A DNA stretch of 64,000 bases, taken from an uncultured Pelagibacteraceae bacterium (GTDB lineage Bacteria; Pseudomonadota; Alphaproteobacteria; Pelagibacterales; Pelagibacteraceae). This document shows positions 18,798 through 28,267 of the stretch, in pieces. The translations under genes were made by a program, and so were the position numbers. The notes beneath the pieces are model-generated. The model saw only the letters and a list, made by a program, of their open reading frames with translations, was not told the DNA's origin and searched no databases. Location: positions 1 to 64,000 of the forward strand of contig CACLQI010000003.1 in the NCBI GenBank assembly GCA_902608975.1, read 5' to 3'. The first letter of the stretch is position 1. Every line of letters begins with the position of its first letter.

Positions 18798-19386
18798 AAA
18801 GTGGATGTTCTTTTATTAAGCCCTTAAATCTTATAATTTCTTTTTGTATAACTTTGGAACTAATTTTTTTTCTTTTTAAACCTATAATATTTTTTTTAAT
18901 TTTTTTTATAGGGTTTCCTGCATAAATCTGACCTGGGATCACCTTAAATTTTTTTGTTACGATGGTACCCATACCGAGCATTGAGTAAGTTCCAATAATT
19001 TGATTTTGATGGACTATAACATTAAAGCCTAATTGTGAGTCTTTCATAACTCGTGTGTTACCACCAAGCGTAACGTTATTACTAAAAACAACATTATTTT
19101 CAATATGACAATCGTGGGCTATGTGACTTAAAGTCATAAAATGACAATTATTTCCAATATAGGTAATTTTTTTTATTTTAGTTGGCAAGTGGACTGTTGA
19201 AAATTCTCTAAAAATGTTATTATTTCCAATTTTAATATTTCCAAAGGATTTACCGTTAGTATGTTGGGCATCGGTTCCAATAATAACATATGGTCCTATA
19301 ACATTATTTTTTCCTATTATTAAACGTTTCCAATTAATTATAGCTGTTTTGTGAATATAATTACCTTTGATTTTTTTAAAATTCAT
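18790..19386 (-). CDS. LpxA-like hexapeptide-repeat acyltransferase
   Basis: YIHKTAIINWKRLIIGKNNVIGPYVIIGTDAQH...hexapeptide repeats...GQIYAGNPIKKIK. Confidence 0.82.
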   Translation of the reverse strand: MNFKKIKGNYIHKTAIINWKRLIIGKNNVIGPYVIIGTDAQHTNGKSFGNIKIGNNNIFREFSTVHLPTKIKKITYIGNNCHFMTLSHIAHDCHIENNVVFSNNVTLGGNTRVMKDSQLGFNVIVHQNQIIGTYSMLGMGTIVTKKFKVIPGQIYAGNPIKKIKKNIIGLKRKKISSKVIQKEIIRFKGLIKEHPLYE

Positions 19387-19630
19387 TTTTACTTTTTATA
19401 CTAGCCCTTAATTTATAATTTTTTTTTAATTTATATTCTTCTTGCATTGCTTTGATTTTTGACTTGTATTTTTTAAAATATATTAATTTCCACTTTTTTC
19501 CTTTTGTAAATTTAGCCCCTTTTCCAGAATTATGTAGTTTTAATCTTTTTTCAATATTATTCGTATATCCTACATAAGATATTGTTTTTTTTTTGTTCTT
19601 TGACGCAATTAAATAAACTGAATATTGCAT
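19376..19630 (-). CDS. GIY-YIG nuclease-domain protein (YhbQ/UPF0213-like)
   Basis: YSVYLIASKNKKKTISYVGYTNNIEKRLKLHNSGKGAKFTKGKKWKLIYFK. Confidence 0.88.
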   Translation of the reverse strand: MQYSVYLIASKNKKKTISYVGYTNNIEKRLKLHNSGKGAKFTKGKKWKLIYFKKYKSKIKAMQEEYKLKKNYKLRASIKSKNEF

Positions 19631-19632
19631 TG

Positions 19633-19707
19633 TGGCGGTCCCTAGGGGAATCGAACCCCTCTTTCGAGGATGAAAACCACGTGTCCTAACCGATAGACGA
19701 AGGGACC
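19633..19707 (-). tRNA. tRNA-Glu (TTC), CCA encoded
   Basis: GGTCCCTTCGTCTATCGGTTAGGACACGTGGTTTTCATCCTCGAAAGAGGGGTTCGATTCCCCTAGGGACCGCCA folds as cloverleaf. Confidence 0.96.
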
Positions 19708-19750
19708 GAATTTGGATCTTTTATTGTAAAATATTATATTTATCAAGTTT

Positions 19751-20692
19751 TTATAATATTTCTTTTACAATTATTTTAGTCATAGAGCTATGTTTATGTG
19801 TAACTAATGTTTCAGTTAAGTATTTTTTGTCTTTTAAAACGACACCATCTACTAAATCTCCAGATGTTATGCCTGTGGCACAAAAAATTGAGTCACCTTT
19901 TATTATTTCATTTAGATTATATTTTTTTTTTAAATCTGATATGCCCATTTTTTTTGCTCTTTCAACTTCATTAGTTGTTTTAAAAATAAATCTACCTTGA
20001 AATTTACAACCAAATGCATCTAAAGCACACGCTGCCAAAACACCTTCTGGACCACCACCTATACCTAAAAATAAATCAACATTATATTTTTCATTGGTAA
20101 CAAGTAAAGCACCTGATATATCGCCATCTGTGATCAGTTTTAAATTAACTTTTAATTTAATTAATTCATTAATAATATCCTTGTGTCGAGGTCTGTCTAA
20201 AATACAAACTGTTAAATTTTCTACTTTTTTATTTGTAGCATCAGATAAATTTTTAATATTTTTTGTAATTGAAAAATCAAGATCAATAGCATCATTAGGC
20301 AAATTTTTACCATAGGCGATTTTATTCATATATGTTTCTGGTGCTTTAAAAAGATTACCTTCTTCTGCAATAGAGATAACAGATAAACCACCAGGCATAT
20401 TATTTGCAACAAAATTAGTTCCTTCAAGAGGATCAACAGCAATATCAACGTTTAAACCATGTCCAGTACCAACTTTTTCTCCAATATATAACATGGGAGC
20501 TTGATCTAGCTCACCTTCGCCTATCACGACTTTACCATTAATATCTAATTTATTTAATTCGGATCTCATAGCATTAACTGCTGCTTGATCTGCCGATATT
20601 TTATCTTTCTTGCCAATAAAATTTGAAGCAGATATTGCACCTTTTGAAGTTATATTAGCAAACAAATCAATATATTTTTTATTTAGTGACAT
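19751..20692 (-). CDS. glpX: Fructose-1,6-bisphosphatase class II (GlpX)
   Basis: SADQAAVNAMRSELNKLDINGKVVIGEGELDQAPMLYIGEKVG; start placed at MSLNKKYIDLF, overlapping the upstream stop (TAATG). Confidence 0.92.
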   Translation of the reverse strand: MSLNKKYIDLFANITSKGAISASNFIGKKDKISADQAAVNAMRSELNKLDINGKVVIGEGELDQAPMLYIGEKVGTGHGLNVDIAVDPLEGTNFVANNMPGGLSVISIAEEGNLFKAPETYMNKIAYGKNLPNDAIDLDFSITKNIKNLSDATNKKVENLTVCILDRPRHKDIINELIKLKVNLKLITDGDISGALLVTNEKYNVDLFLGIGGGPEGVLAACALDAFGCKFQGRFIFKTTNEVERAKKMGISDLKKKYNLNEIIKGDSIFCATGITSGDLVDGVVLKDKKYLTETLVTHKHSSMTKIIVKEIL

Positions 20693-21684
20693 TAGATTTT
20701 TTGTTTTGAGATTAAATTCGACTCTAATTTTCTTTCGAATTCTCTTAATCTTTTCCATACAGAAATTAATTCAACTATTGTTGACCAACTTTTTACTAAA
20801 TATTGCAATGAACCTTCAACTCGACCGAATGCTCTTGTGATTTGTTGAACAAAACCTAATGTTATCGCTCCTGTGACTATGGTAGGTGCTAAAGCAAGAT
20901 ATGGAACAATAACCATTCCTTGAAAGTAACTCCATTTTACCGTGTTAAAATATAAGTAATGAAAATATGATTTATAATGTATTCCTCTAACTCTATTGTA
21001 CAGTTGACCTATAGTTGGAGGAGCTGCTCTAATTGGATCATCTTCACCATGTACTAATTCTTTTCGATATCCTGCTTCTTCTTTTTGTATATCATATTCT
21101 ATACCAGGTAATTTAATTCCAACAGCAGCTAACAAAATAGTTCCACCTAGCGCAGAAATTATTGCAACCCAAACTAATGCGTGATCTACTTGACCAATCC
21201 ATGGTAATTTATCAATCTGCTTTGATAAACCCCATAATATTGGAGTAAATGCAACTAAAGTCATCAAACTATCCAACAATCCAGTTCCAAGACCTTCCAT
21301 TATTCTTGCAAATTTGAGCGTGTCTTCTTGAACTCTTTGTGAGGCTCCTTCAGTTAAACGAGCTTTCAACCAATTTTTGTGATAATAATCAGCCATTGAA
21401 GTTCTCCATCTAAACACCCAATGACTAGTAAAAAATCCTGTAAATACAGCTATAATAATCCAAAGACCAGCTATCTTTGCAAATGTAAACAAGTAACCAA
21501 TAAATTCGGCTTCGCTAACGGAATTTGGTGTTGTTAAAGCTTTTTGAAGAGTGTCGTAAAACTCTCCAAACCACTCATTAATTTTTACGTCTAGTTGAAC
21601 TTGATACCATGTAGATACCAATATAAATATTGAACCCAAAATACTCCACTTAAACCAAACTTTAGATGTAAAAAATTTAAACAT
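20692..21684 (-). CDS. SbmA/BacA-like inner-membrane transporter
   Basis: TWYQVQLDVKINEWFGEFYDTLQKAL...RWRTSMADYYHKNWL...EGASQRVQEDTLKFARIMEGLG. Confidence 0.88.
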   Translation of the reverse strand: MFKFFTSKVWFKWSILGSIFILVSTWYQVQLDVKINEWFGEFYDTLQKALTTPNSVSEAEFIGYLFTFAKIAGLWIIIAVFTGFFTSHWVFRWRTSMADYYHKNWLKARLTEGASQRVQEDTLKFARIMEGLGTGLLDSLMTLVAFTPILWGLSKQIDKLPWIGQVDHALVWVAIISALGGTILLAAVGIKLPGIEYDIQKEEAGYRKELVHGEDDPIRAAPPTIGQLYNRVRGIHYKSYFHYLYFNTVKWSYFQGMVIVPYLALAPTIVTGAITLGFVQQITRAFGRVEGSLQYLVKSWSTIVELISVWKRLREFERKLESNLISKQKI

Positions 21685-21966
21685 TTATTCTACGAAATTA
21701 TTTGCGTATGATTTTTTTACAACTTTTCTTTTTTTAGGTTCAACTAAATCATATTCAATGTTATTTTTCTTAGCATAATTAATAGCATCTTCTTTATGTA
21801 AAAACTCTAATTTAACTTCAGAAAGAGTGTCGGTGGATGTTTCCCATCCCATCAAAGGGTTTGGCATACCATTTTTTTCATAATATTCCAAAATCCATTT
21901 ATTGCTTTTTCTAAAGCCAGATTGCATTGCAGTTTTGCTGGGTATATAAATTTTTGCTTTTTTCAT
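21685..21966 (-). CDS. NADH dehydrogenase accessory subunit, ETC complex I subunit / NDUFS4-like
   Basis: KAKIYIPSKTAMQSGFRKSNKWILEYYEKNGMPNPLMGWETSTDTLSEVKLEF; N-terminal 39 aa of the track ORF is translated tRNA-Pro and was removed. Confidence 0.88.
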   Translation of the reverse strand: MKKAKIYIPSKTAMQSGFRKSNKWILEYYEKNGMPNPLMGWETSTDTLSEVKLEFLHKEDAINYAKKNNIEYDLVEPKKRKVVKKSYANNFVE

Positions 21967-21970
21967 ATAA

Positions 21971-22047
<77 letters not shown>

Positions 22048-22140
22048 AATGGTAACTAATACAGTAGTTAATAGTAATTTCAAAGGATAAATATTACCAA
22101 AAATGAAGAAATTTAATAAAAATCTGATATATAAGAAAGC

Positions 22141-22590
22141 ATGATAATACCATGCCCATCATGTAAGAAAAAATTTGAAGTTGAAGCATCTTTAATTCCA
22201 AATGAAGGAAAGATGTTACAATGTGGTTTTTGTAGTGAAAAATGGTTTTTCAAGAAAGAACCAAAAAAAAAAGTTATAAAAGAAGTAAAAAAAATAATAG
22301 ATAAAACAACAGAAAAAATTCATAAAAATGTTCCTGATAGTACAGAAAAAATAATAAATGAGGCTGAAAAAGCTATTACAAAAAAAAATAGTAAAATTAA
22401 TAATACAAATAGTGTTAATATTTTAAGTTTTTTGGTTGTTTTTATTATTTCAGCTATAGCAATTATCATTTTGGCTGATACTTTTAAAAATTCAATTAAA
22501 ATTTTTATTCCAGGTTTTGATATAGTTCTTTCCAATTTGTATGAAAGTTTTAATGACGTTTTTCTTTTTTTTAAAGATTTGCTTAATTAA
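22141..22590 (+). CDS. Zinc-ribbon (MJ0042-type) domain membrane protein
   Basis: IIPCPSCKKKFEVEASLIPNEGKMLQCGFCSEKWFF plus one TM segment. Confidence 0.8.
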   Translation: MIIPCPSCKKKFEVEASLIPNEGKMLQCGFCSEKWFFKKEPKKKVIKEVKKIIDKTTEKIHKNVPDSTEKIINEAEKAITKKNSKINNTNSVNILSFLVVFIISAIAIIILADTFKNSIKIFIPGFDIVLSNLYESFNDVFLFFKDLLN

Positions 22591-22592
22591 AC

Positions 22593-23765
22593 ATGATTAA
22601 TTATATATCTGCACCATTTAAATGGTTTTTTAAACTTGAAGCAGCAAGTGGTCTTGTTCTATTGTTAGCTGCAATTATTGCACTTTTCATAAGTAATTCT
22701 AGTTTAAGTAATTTATATTTTTCAACTTTAAATGAATATTTATTTATTGGAGTTAATAATTTTGGAATAAAACTTTCTGTAATTCATTGGATAAATGATG
22801 GTTTGATGGCTATTTTCTTTTTCTTTGTAACATTGGAAATTAAAAGAGAGTTTTTACAAGGTGAATTATCTAATATTAAGCAAGCTATGTTACCAATAAT
22901 TGCTGCAGTTGGTGGAATGTTAGTGCCTGCTTTATTTTATGTGTTTATTAACTGGGGTGATAGTGAAACTTTAAATGGATGGGCAATACCTTCAGCAACA
23001 GACATTGCTTTTTCACTTGGTGTACTTTCTCTATTAGGAAAAAGAGTACCTTTGTCACTCAAAGTTTTTTTGACTGCTTTAGCAATAATTGATGACTTAG
23101 GTGCAATATTAATAATTGCATTATTTTACTCTGGTGATTTAAATATTAAATACCTAACACTAATGTTTTTAGCTTTTTTAATTTTGTTAATTATAAACAA
23201 ATTTAATATTAAAAAAATTTTACCATATTTATTTATAGGAGTGTTACTTTGGGACTTTACTCATAACTCAGGAATTCATGCAACAATAGCTGGTGTTTTA
23301 TTAGCTGCTACAATACCTCATAGAAAAAAAGAAAAAGACTTTTCTCTACTAATTAAAATAGAACACGCAATCAGCCCATATGTTGCATTTGGTATTATGC
23401 CATTGTTTGCTTTTGCAAATGCAGGTGTATCGTTAGAGGGGCTATCATTTCAATCACTACTAGATAAAGTTCCTCTAGGTATTTTATTGGGATTGTTTGT
23501 AGGTAAACAATTAGGAGTTTTTGTTTTTTCTTATGTATCTATAAAATTAAGAATTGCTCAAATGCCAAATAATTCAAATTGGTTTAATTTTTATGGTGTT
23601 GGAATTCTAACAGGTATAGGTTTTACAATGAGTCTATTTGTTGGAAATTTAGCTTTTGTAGAAAATCTACAATACATGGATGGAGTTAAAATTGGAGTTT
23701 TAACTGGATCATTATTATCAACTTTGGCTGGATACTTTCTAATATTACTTACTTCTAAAAAATAA
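22593..23765 (+). CDS. nhaA: Na+/H+ antiporter NhaA
   Basis: GWAIPSATDIAFSLGVLSLLGKRVPLSLKVFLTALAIIDDLGAILIIALFY. Confidence 0.95.
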   Translation: MINYISAPFKWFFKLEAASGLVLLLAAIIALFISNSSLSNLYFSTLNEYLFIGVNNFGIKLSVIHWINDGLMAIFFFFVTLEIKREFLQGELSNIKQAMLPIIAAVGGMLVPALFYVFINWGDSETLNGWAIPSATDIAFSLGVLSLLGKRVPLSLKVFLTALAIIDDLGAILIIALFYSGDLNIKYLTLMFLAFLILLIINKFNIKKILPYLFIGVLLWDFTHNSGIHATIAGVLLAATIPHRKKEKDFSLLIKIEHAISPYVAFGIMPLFAFANAGVSLEGLSFQSLLDKVPLGILLGLFVGKQLGVFVFSYVSIKLRIAQMPNNSNWFNFYGVGILTGIGFTMSLFVGNLAFVENLQYMDGVKIGVLTGSLLSTLAGYFLILLTSKK

Positions 23766-23774
23766 ATTATTGTT

Positions 23775-24323
23775 ATGAAAAAAATACTAATATTAGTTAT
23801 ATCTATATTTATGATTTTTTTTAAGAATTCTTCAGAAGCAACCTATGATAAGTTAATTTATGATTTTACAATTAATTCAATAACTGGTGAAGTCATTAAT
23901 TTTGCTGATTACAAAAATAAACCAATTCTTTTAGTTAATGTTGCAAGTTATTGTGGTTTTACTAGCCAATATAATGATTTACAAAAACTATGGGAAAAGT
24001 ATCAAAAAAAAAACGTGATAGTTATTGGTATTCCATCCAAATCTTTTAATCAAGAAAAAAATACAAACGAGGAAGTTAAAAATTTTTGTAAAATAAATTT
24101 TAATATAGATTTTCCTTTAACAGAAATCCATGATGTTAAAGGAAAAAATGCGCATGATATTTATAAATGGGCTAAAAAAAATTATGGAAAAGGAGCTATT
24201 CCAAAATGGAACTTTCATAAAATTCTTATAGATAAAAATGGTAAAATTATTGATACCTTTGTATCTTTTACTAATCCTATGTCTAATAAAATTATAAATG
24301 TTATTGAGAAAATTCTTAAATAG
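23775..24323 (+). CDS. Glutathione peroxidase family protein (Cys type)
   Basis: LLVNVASYCGFTSQYNDLQKLWEKY...WNFHKILIDKNGKIIDTF. Confidence 0.9.
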   Translation: MKKILILVISIFMIFFKNSSEATYDKLIYDFTINSITGEVINFADYKNKPILLVNVASYCGFTSQYNDLQKLWEKYQKKNVIVIGIPSKSFNQEKNTNEEVKNFCKINFNIDFPLTEIHDVKGKNAHDIYKWAKKNYGKGAIPKWNFHKILIDKNGKIIDTFVSFTNPMSNKIINVIEKILK

Positions 24324-25197
24324 TTTTATTTATAAATTTTTCTATGTAATTTTTAAGACTTTCTTTACCAAAATATTTATATACTTTATTCGATAAATTC
24401 ATATTTGTTAGCGCAGACGCATATCTTTCACCAGGACGTTTTGGTAGAAATTTAATTCTTGATTTAAACATTTTTGCTACATTTAAAATTGAATAACTTT
24501 TGTGGTGAGCTATACTGTAATGTCTGCATCGTTTCTTTTTCCATGCCAAATAACAAACTTCAACAGTATCATTAATATGTGTAAATCTTCTTGTTTGTGT
24601 ACCAGGTCTTACTATAGGAAGTGGTTTATTTTTTTGATAATAATTTTCAAAAATTCCAATTACAGTTGACATTTTACCTTCACAAATTTGATTTGGACCA
24701 TAAACATTATAAAAATAAATTACTTCATACTTAAAATTGAACCATTTTTTAAGATTTTCCAGTAGCTCAAGATTTTTTGCTTTAGTAAAAGCGTAAGGTG
24801 ATAAATTTTTATCGTTGCCTTTATTGCCTAAAGTTGCCGATGTAGCTGAATATATAAGTTTTACATTATTTTTTAAACAGTAATTAAAAACAGCATTACT
24901 TCCTATAGTATTTGAATCTATGCATTCATTCATTTTAATAAAACTTTGATAAATTCTTGCAAATTCACCAAAATGAAATATGGAACATATTTCTTTATTT
25001 TTTAATAAAGCAAAAATATTTTTTGTATCGCCTTTGATATAATTAATTCTTTTTGATTTGATGTGGTTTTTTTTAAAACCTGATGAATAATTATCAATAC
25101 TGATAATCTTAAATTTTGTTTTTTTTAATAAAAGATTTATTAAATTACTCCCTACAAAACCTGCACCACCTGTTACTACAATATGTTTTTTTTTCAT
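24316..25197 (-). CDS. NAD-dependent epimerase/dehydratase (UDP-glucose 4-epimerase-like)
   Basis: VVTGGAGFVGSNLINLLL...SATSATLGNKGNDKNLSPYAFTKAKNLELL...YFYNVYGPNQ. Confidence 0.88.
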   Translation of the reverse strand: MKKKHIVVTGGAGFVGSNLINLLLKKTKFKIISIDNYSSGFKKNHIKSKRINYIKGDTKNIFALLKNKEICSIFHFGEFARIYQSFIKMNECIDSNTIGSNAVFNYCLKNNVKLIYSATSATLGNKGNDKNLSPYAFTKAKNLELLENLKKWFNFKYEVIYFYNVYGPNQICEGKMSTVIGIFENYYQKNKPLPIVRPGTQTRRFTHINDTVEVCYLAWKKKRCRHYSIAHHKSYSILNVAKMFKSRIKFLPKRPGERYASALTNMNLSNKVYKYFGKESLKNYIEKFINKTI

Positions 25198-25971
25198 TTA
25201 AATATAAAATGATAATCCGTCGTAAGCTGGTTTTACATTCTTCGGAAGAATTTTCAATAAATAATTATAATCAAGATCTGAATGTAAATTCGTTAAAATT
25301 GTTTTTTTTGGTTTAATTTTTTTAACTAAATAAAGCACATCATCAAGATTAAAATGAGATGGATGTGGAGCCATTTTTAGACAATCTACAACAAAATAAT
25401 TTAAATTAAAAAAATGCTTTAAGTCCTTTTTATAAATTTTATTTACGTCACTAGCATATGCACACGTATCATTAATAATAAATGCTAGGCAATTAATATT
25501 ACCATGTTTTACTTCAATAGATTTTATTTTAATTTTTTTTTTTTTATACGTAAAAATAATTTTTTTTTTAAACTTTTTAAAATTTAAAATTGCAGGATAA
25601 TTAGTTTTATCAATAAAACAGTAAGAAAAGTTTTTTTTTAAATATGTTTTTGTATAAGAATTTGTATAAACATCAATTTTTTTTCTTTGCTTTAAATAAA
25701 AGATTCTTAAATCATTAATACCATGCGTTTGATCTCCATGAGAGTGACTGTAAAAAACACTACTAACATTTTTTACCTTTTCTCTAATTAGTTGAGTTCT
25801 TAAATCAGGTGATGTATCAAATAGTATTGTAAAATTTTTATTAGAAATCATTGCAGAGCATCTTGTTCTATAATTTTTCTTTTGTTGTGGGTTACAGTTC
25901 CCCCAGTTACCATCGGCTCTAGGCACACCCAGCGAGCTACCACACCCCAAAATAGTGAATTTGATTGGCAT
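25198..25971 (-). CDS. MBL-fold metallohydrolase (PhnP-like)
   Basis: FTILGCGSSLGVPRADGNWGNC...SVFYSHSHGDQTHGINDLRIF. Confidence 0.85.
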   Translation of the reverse strand: MPIKFTILGCGSSLGVPRADGNWGNCNPQQKKNYRTRCSAMISNKNFTILFDTSPDLRTQLIREKVKNVSSVFYSHSHGDQTHGINDLRIFYLKQRKKIDVYTNSYTKTYLKKNFSYCFIDKTNYPAILNFKKFKKKIIFTYKKKKIKIKSIEVKHGNINCLAFIINDTCAYASDVNKIYKKDLKHFFNLNYFVVDCLKMAPHPSHFNLDDVLYLVKKIKPKKTILTNLHSDLDYNYLLKILPKNVKPAYDGLSFYI

Positions 25972-26735
25972 TAACTAAAAAATAAACTATTAAAATTGTT
26001 TGTTGTAATTATATCTAGTTCGTTTTCATCAATTTTTTTAATATCGGCTAATTTTTTTAAAGTATATTTTATATAAGAAGGTTGATTTTTTTTTCCTCTC
26101 ATAGGCACAGGAGATAAAAAAGGACTATCAGTTTCTATTAATAATTTATTAGATGGAATTTCTTTAAAGGTCATTTGTAACTCAGAACTATTTTTAAAGG
26201 TAATGATACCACTAGCAGAAAAAAATGCATCAAGGGATAATAGTTTATTCATAAAGTTTTTAGAACCAGTATAGCAATGCATTAAAATTTTAATTTTTTT
26301 TTTTTTATTATATGCATTTAGAATATCAAAAGTTTCATTTTCAGCATTTCTAGAATGGACAACTAGTGGAATATTTAAATTTAAAGATGCTTCTATATGA
26401 TTTTTAAAACTTTTAATTTGTGATTCTTTGTCGCTATTATTGTAAAAAAAATCAAGTCCTGTTTCACCTACTCCAATAATTTTTTTATTCTCTTTTATGG
26501 GTTTAATTATTTCCTCAGGAGCTAATATACTATCTTTTGTTTCATGAGGATGTATACCAAATGTTCCATAAATCATATTATCATATTTTATTATAGTAAT
26601 AATATTTTCAAAACTTTTAACTGTAGTGCATATAGTTAGTATTTTCTCTACACCATTTTTTTTAGAATTCAAAATAACTTCATTTAAATTTTTAAAAAGT
26701 GGTTCGTGGTCTAAATGACAGTGTGAATCAATCAT
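25971..26735 (-). CDS. TatD-family DNA hydrolase
   Basis: MIDSHCHLDHEPLF...GVGETGLDFFYN...LLIETDSPFLSPVPMRGKKNQPSYI. Confidence 0.93.
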   Translation of the reverse strand: MIDSHCHLDHEPLFKNLNEVILNSKKNGVEKILTICTTVKSFENIITIIKYDNMIYGTFGIHPHETKDSILAPEEIIKPIKENKKIIGVGETGLDFFYNNSDKESQIKSFKNHIEASLNLNIPLVVHSRNAENETFDILNAYNKKKKIKILMHCYTGSKNFMNKLLSLDAFFSASGIITFKNSSELQMTFKEIPSNKLLIETDSPFLSPVPMRGKKNQPSYIKYTLKKLADIKKIDENELDIITTNNFNSLFFS

Positions 26736-28267
26736 AATTTTTCAATCTTTTTAAATAGTATATTTATTTTATTAATTTTTTGACCCTTTTTTAGAAAATT
26801 ATTATTCTTTATACTCTCAAAAGAAATTTTGTCTTCATTAATATTGAAAACTTTAAGCACCTTCATGGAAGTATCGGGAATTATTGGATATAATAAAATT
26901 GAAATTTTCCTAATTAACTCTAAAGAAACATATACTATTGTATTTAGCCTATCAATATCATTTTTTTTTTTCCAAGGTTCTTCATCATTAAAATACTTAT
27001 TGGAAGCAAAGAGACGTTCGATTATATAGTTAACATAAGAATTTATATCTTGTTTGTTAGTATACTCTATAAGATTATTATAATTATCTTTGAAATTATC
27101 TAAAATTTTTAAGTCTGTATTGGAAAAACTGATATTTTTTGGAACTTCAGAGTTAAGGTTTTTTTCATTAAATGCTGTAACACGTTGACATAAGTTTCCA
27201 TAATTATTTGCTAAATCACTATTAATACAATTTTCTAATTTTTCTTTAGAAATATTTCCATCATTTCCAAACGATACTTCTTTAATTAAATAATATCTTA
27301 ATGGATCTAAACCATATTTTTTAATAATTTCAATTGGATCTAAAATATTACCCTTTGATTTAGACATTTTTTCTTCACCCGATAAAATCCAGCCATGGCC
27401 ATAAACTCTTTTGGGGGGTGGTATATCTGCCGCTAAAAGAAAAGCTGGCCAATAAACTGCATGAAATCTTAAAATATCTTTCCCAATTAAGTGTACTGTT
27501 GCTGGCCAGAATTTTTTGTAAAGATTGTTACTTATATCTGGATAGTTTAAAGCGCTTAAATAGTTTGTTAATGCATCAAGCCAAACATATATAACATGTT
27601 CGCTATTAGATGGAACCTTGATTCCCCAAGAAAAAGATTTTCTACTTACTGATAAATCTTTTAAACCTCCTTTAACAAAACTAATTACTTCATTTTTTCT
27701 GCTTATAGGTAAAATGAATTCTGGGTTTTCATCGTAAAACTTTAGAAGTGGCTTTTCCCATTTCGATAACTTAAAAAAATATGACTCTTCCTCAAGCCAT
27801 TCAACATCGGAAGCAGATATTTTTGCTTTTTTGACACCATCAATATTTTCAATTTCTTCTTCAGAGTAAAAAGCTTCATCTGAAACTGAGTACCAGCCGG
27901 AATATTTAGATAAATAAATTTCATTTTTTTTTTCAAGAATTTTCCATAAATTTTCTACTGATTTAAAATGTCTGCTTTCTGTTGTTCTGATAAAATCATT
28001 ATTTGAAAGATTTAATGTTTTAGATAGATCTCTAAAAGTAACACTAATTTCATCACAAAAAACTTTTGGATCCTTACCTTTGCTTTCAGCCGCTCTTTGA
28101 ATTTTTAAACCATGTTCATCGGTTCCGGTTAAAAAGAAAACATTTGACCCTTGAATTTTTTTAACACGAGCAAAAAAATCTGCAATTATGCTTGAATAAG
28201 CATGCCCCATATGAGGCTTTGCAGATGGATAATAAATAGGTGTAGTTATATAAAAATTTTCAGCCAT
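26732..28267 (-). CDS. metG: Methionyl-tRNA synthetase
   Basis: FYITTPIYYPSAKPHMGHAYS...GTDEHGLKI...GEEKMSKSKGNILDP. Confidence 0.95.
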   Translation of the reverse strand: MAENFYITTPIYYPSAKPHMGHAYSSIIADFFARVKKIQGSNVFFLTGTDEHGLKIQRAAESKGKDPKVFCDEISVTFRDLSKTLNLSNNDFIRTTESRHFKSVENLWKILEKKNEIYLSKYSGWYSVSDEAFYSEEEIENIDGVKKAKISASDVEWLEEESYFFKLSKWEKPLLKFYDENPEFILPISRKNEVISFVKGGLKDLSVSRKSFSWGIKVPSNSEHVIYVWLDALTNYLSALNYPDISNNLYKKFWPATVHLIGKDILRFHAVYWPAFLLAADIPPPKRVYGHGWILSGEEKMSKSKGNILDPIEIIKKYGLDPLRYYLIKEVSFGNDGNISKEKLENCINSDLANNYGNLCQRVTAFNEKNLNSEVPKNISFSNTDLKILDNFKDNYNNLIEYTNKQDINSYVNYIIERLFASNKYFNDEEPWKKKNDIDRLNTIVYVSLELIRKISILLYPIIPDTSMKVLKVFNINEDKISFESIKNNNFLKKGQKINKINILFKKIEKL

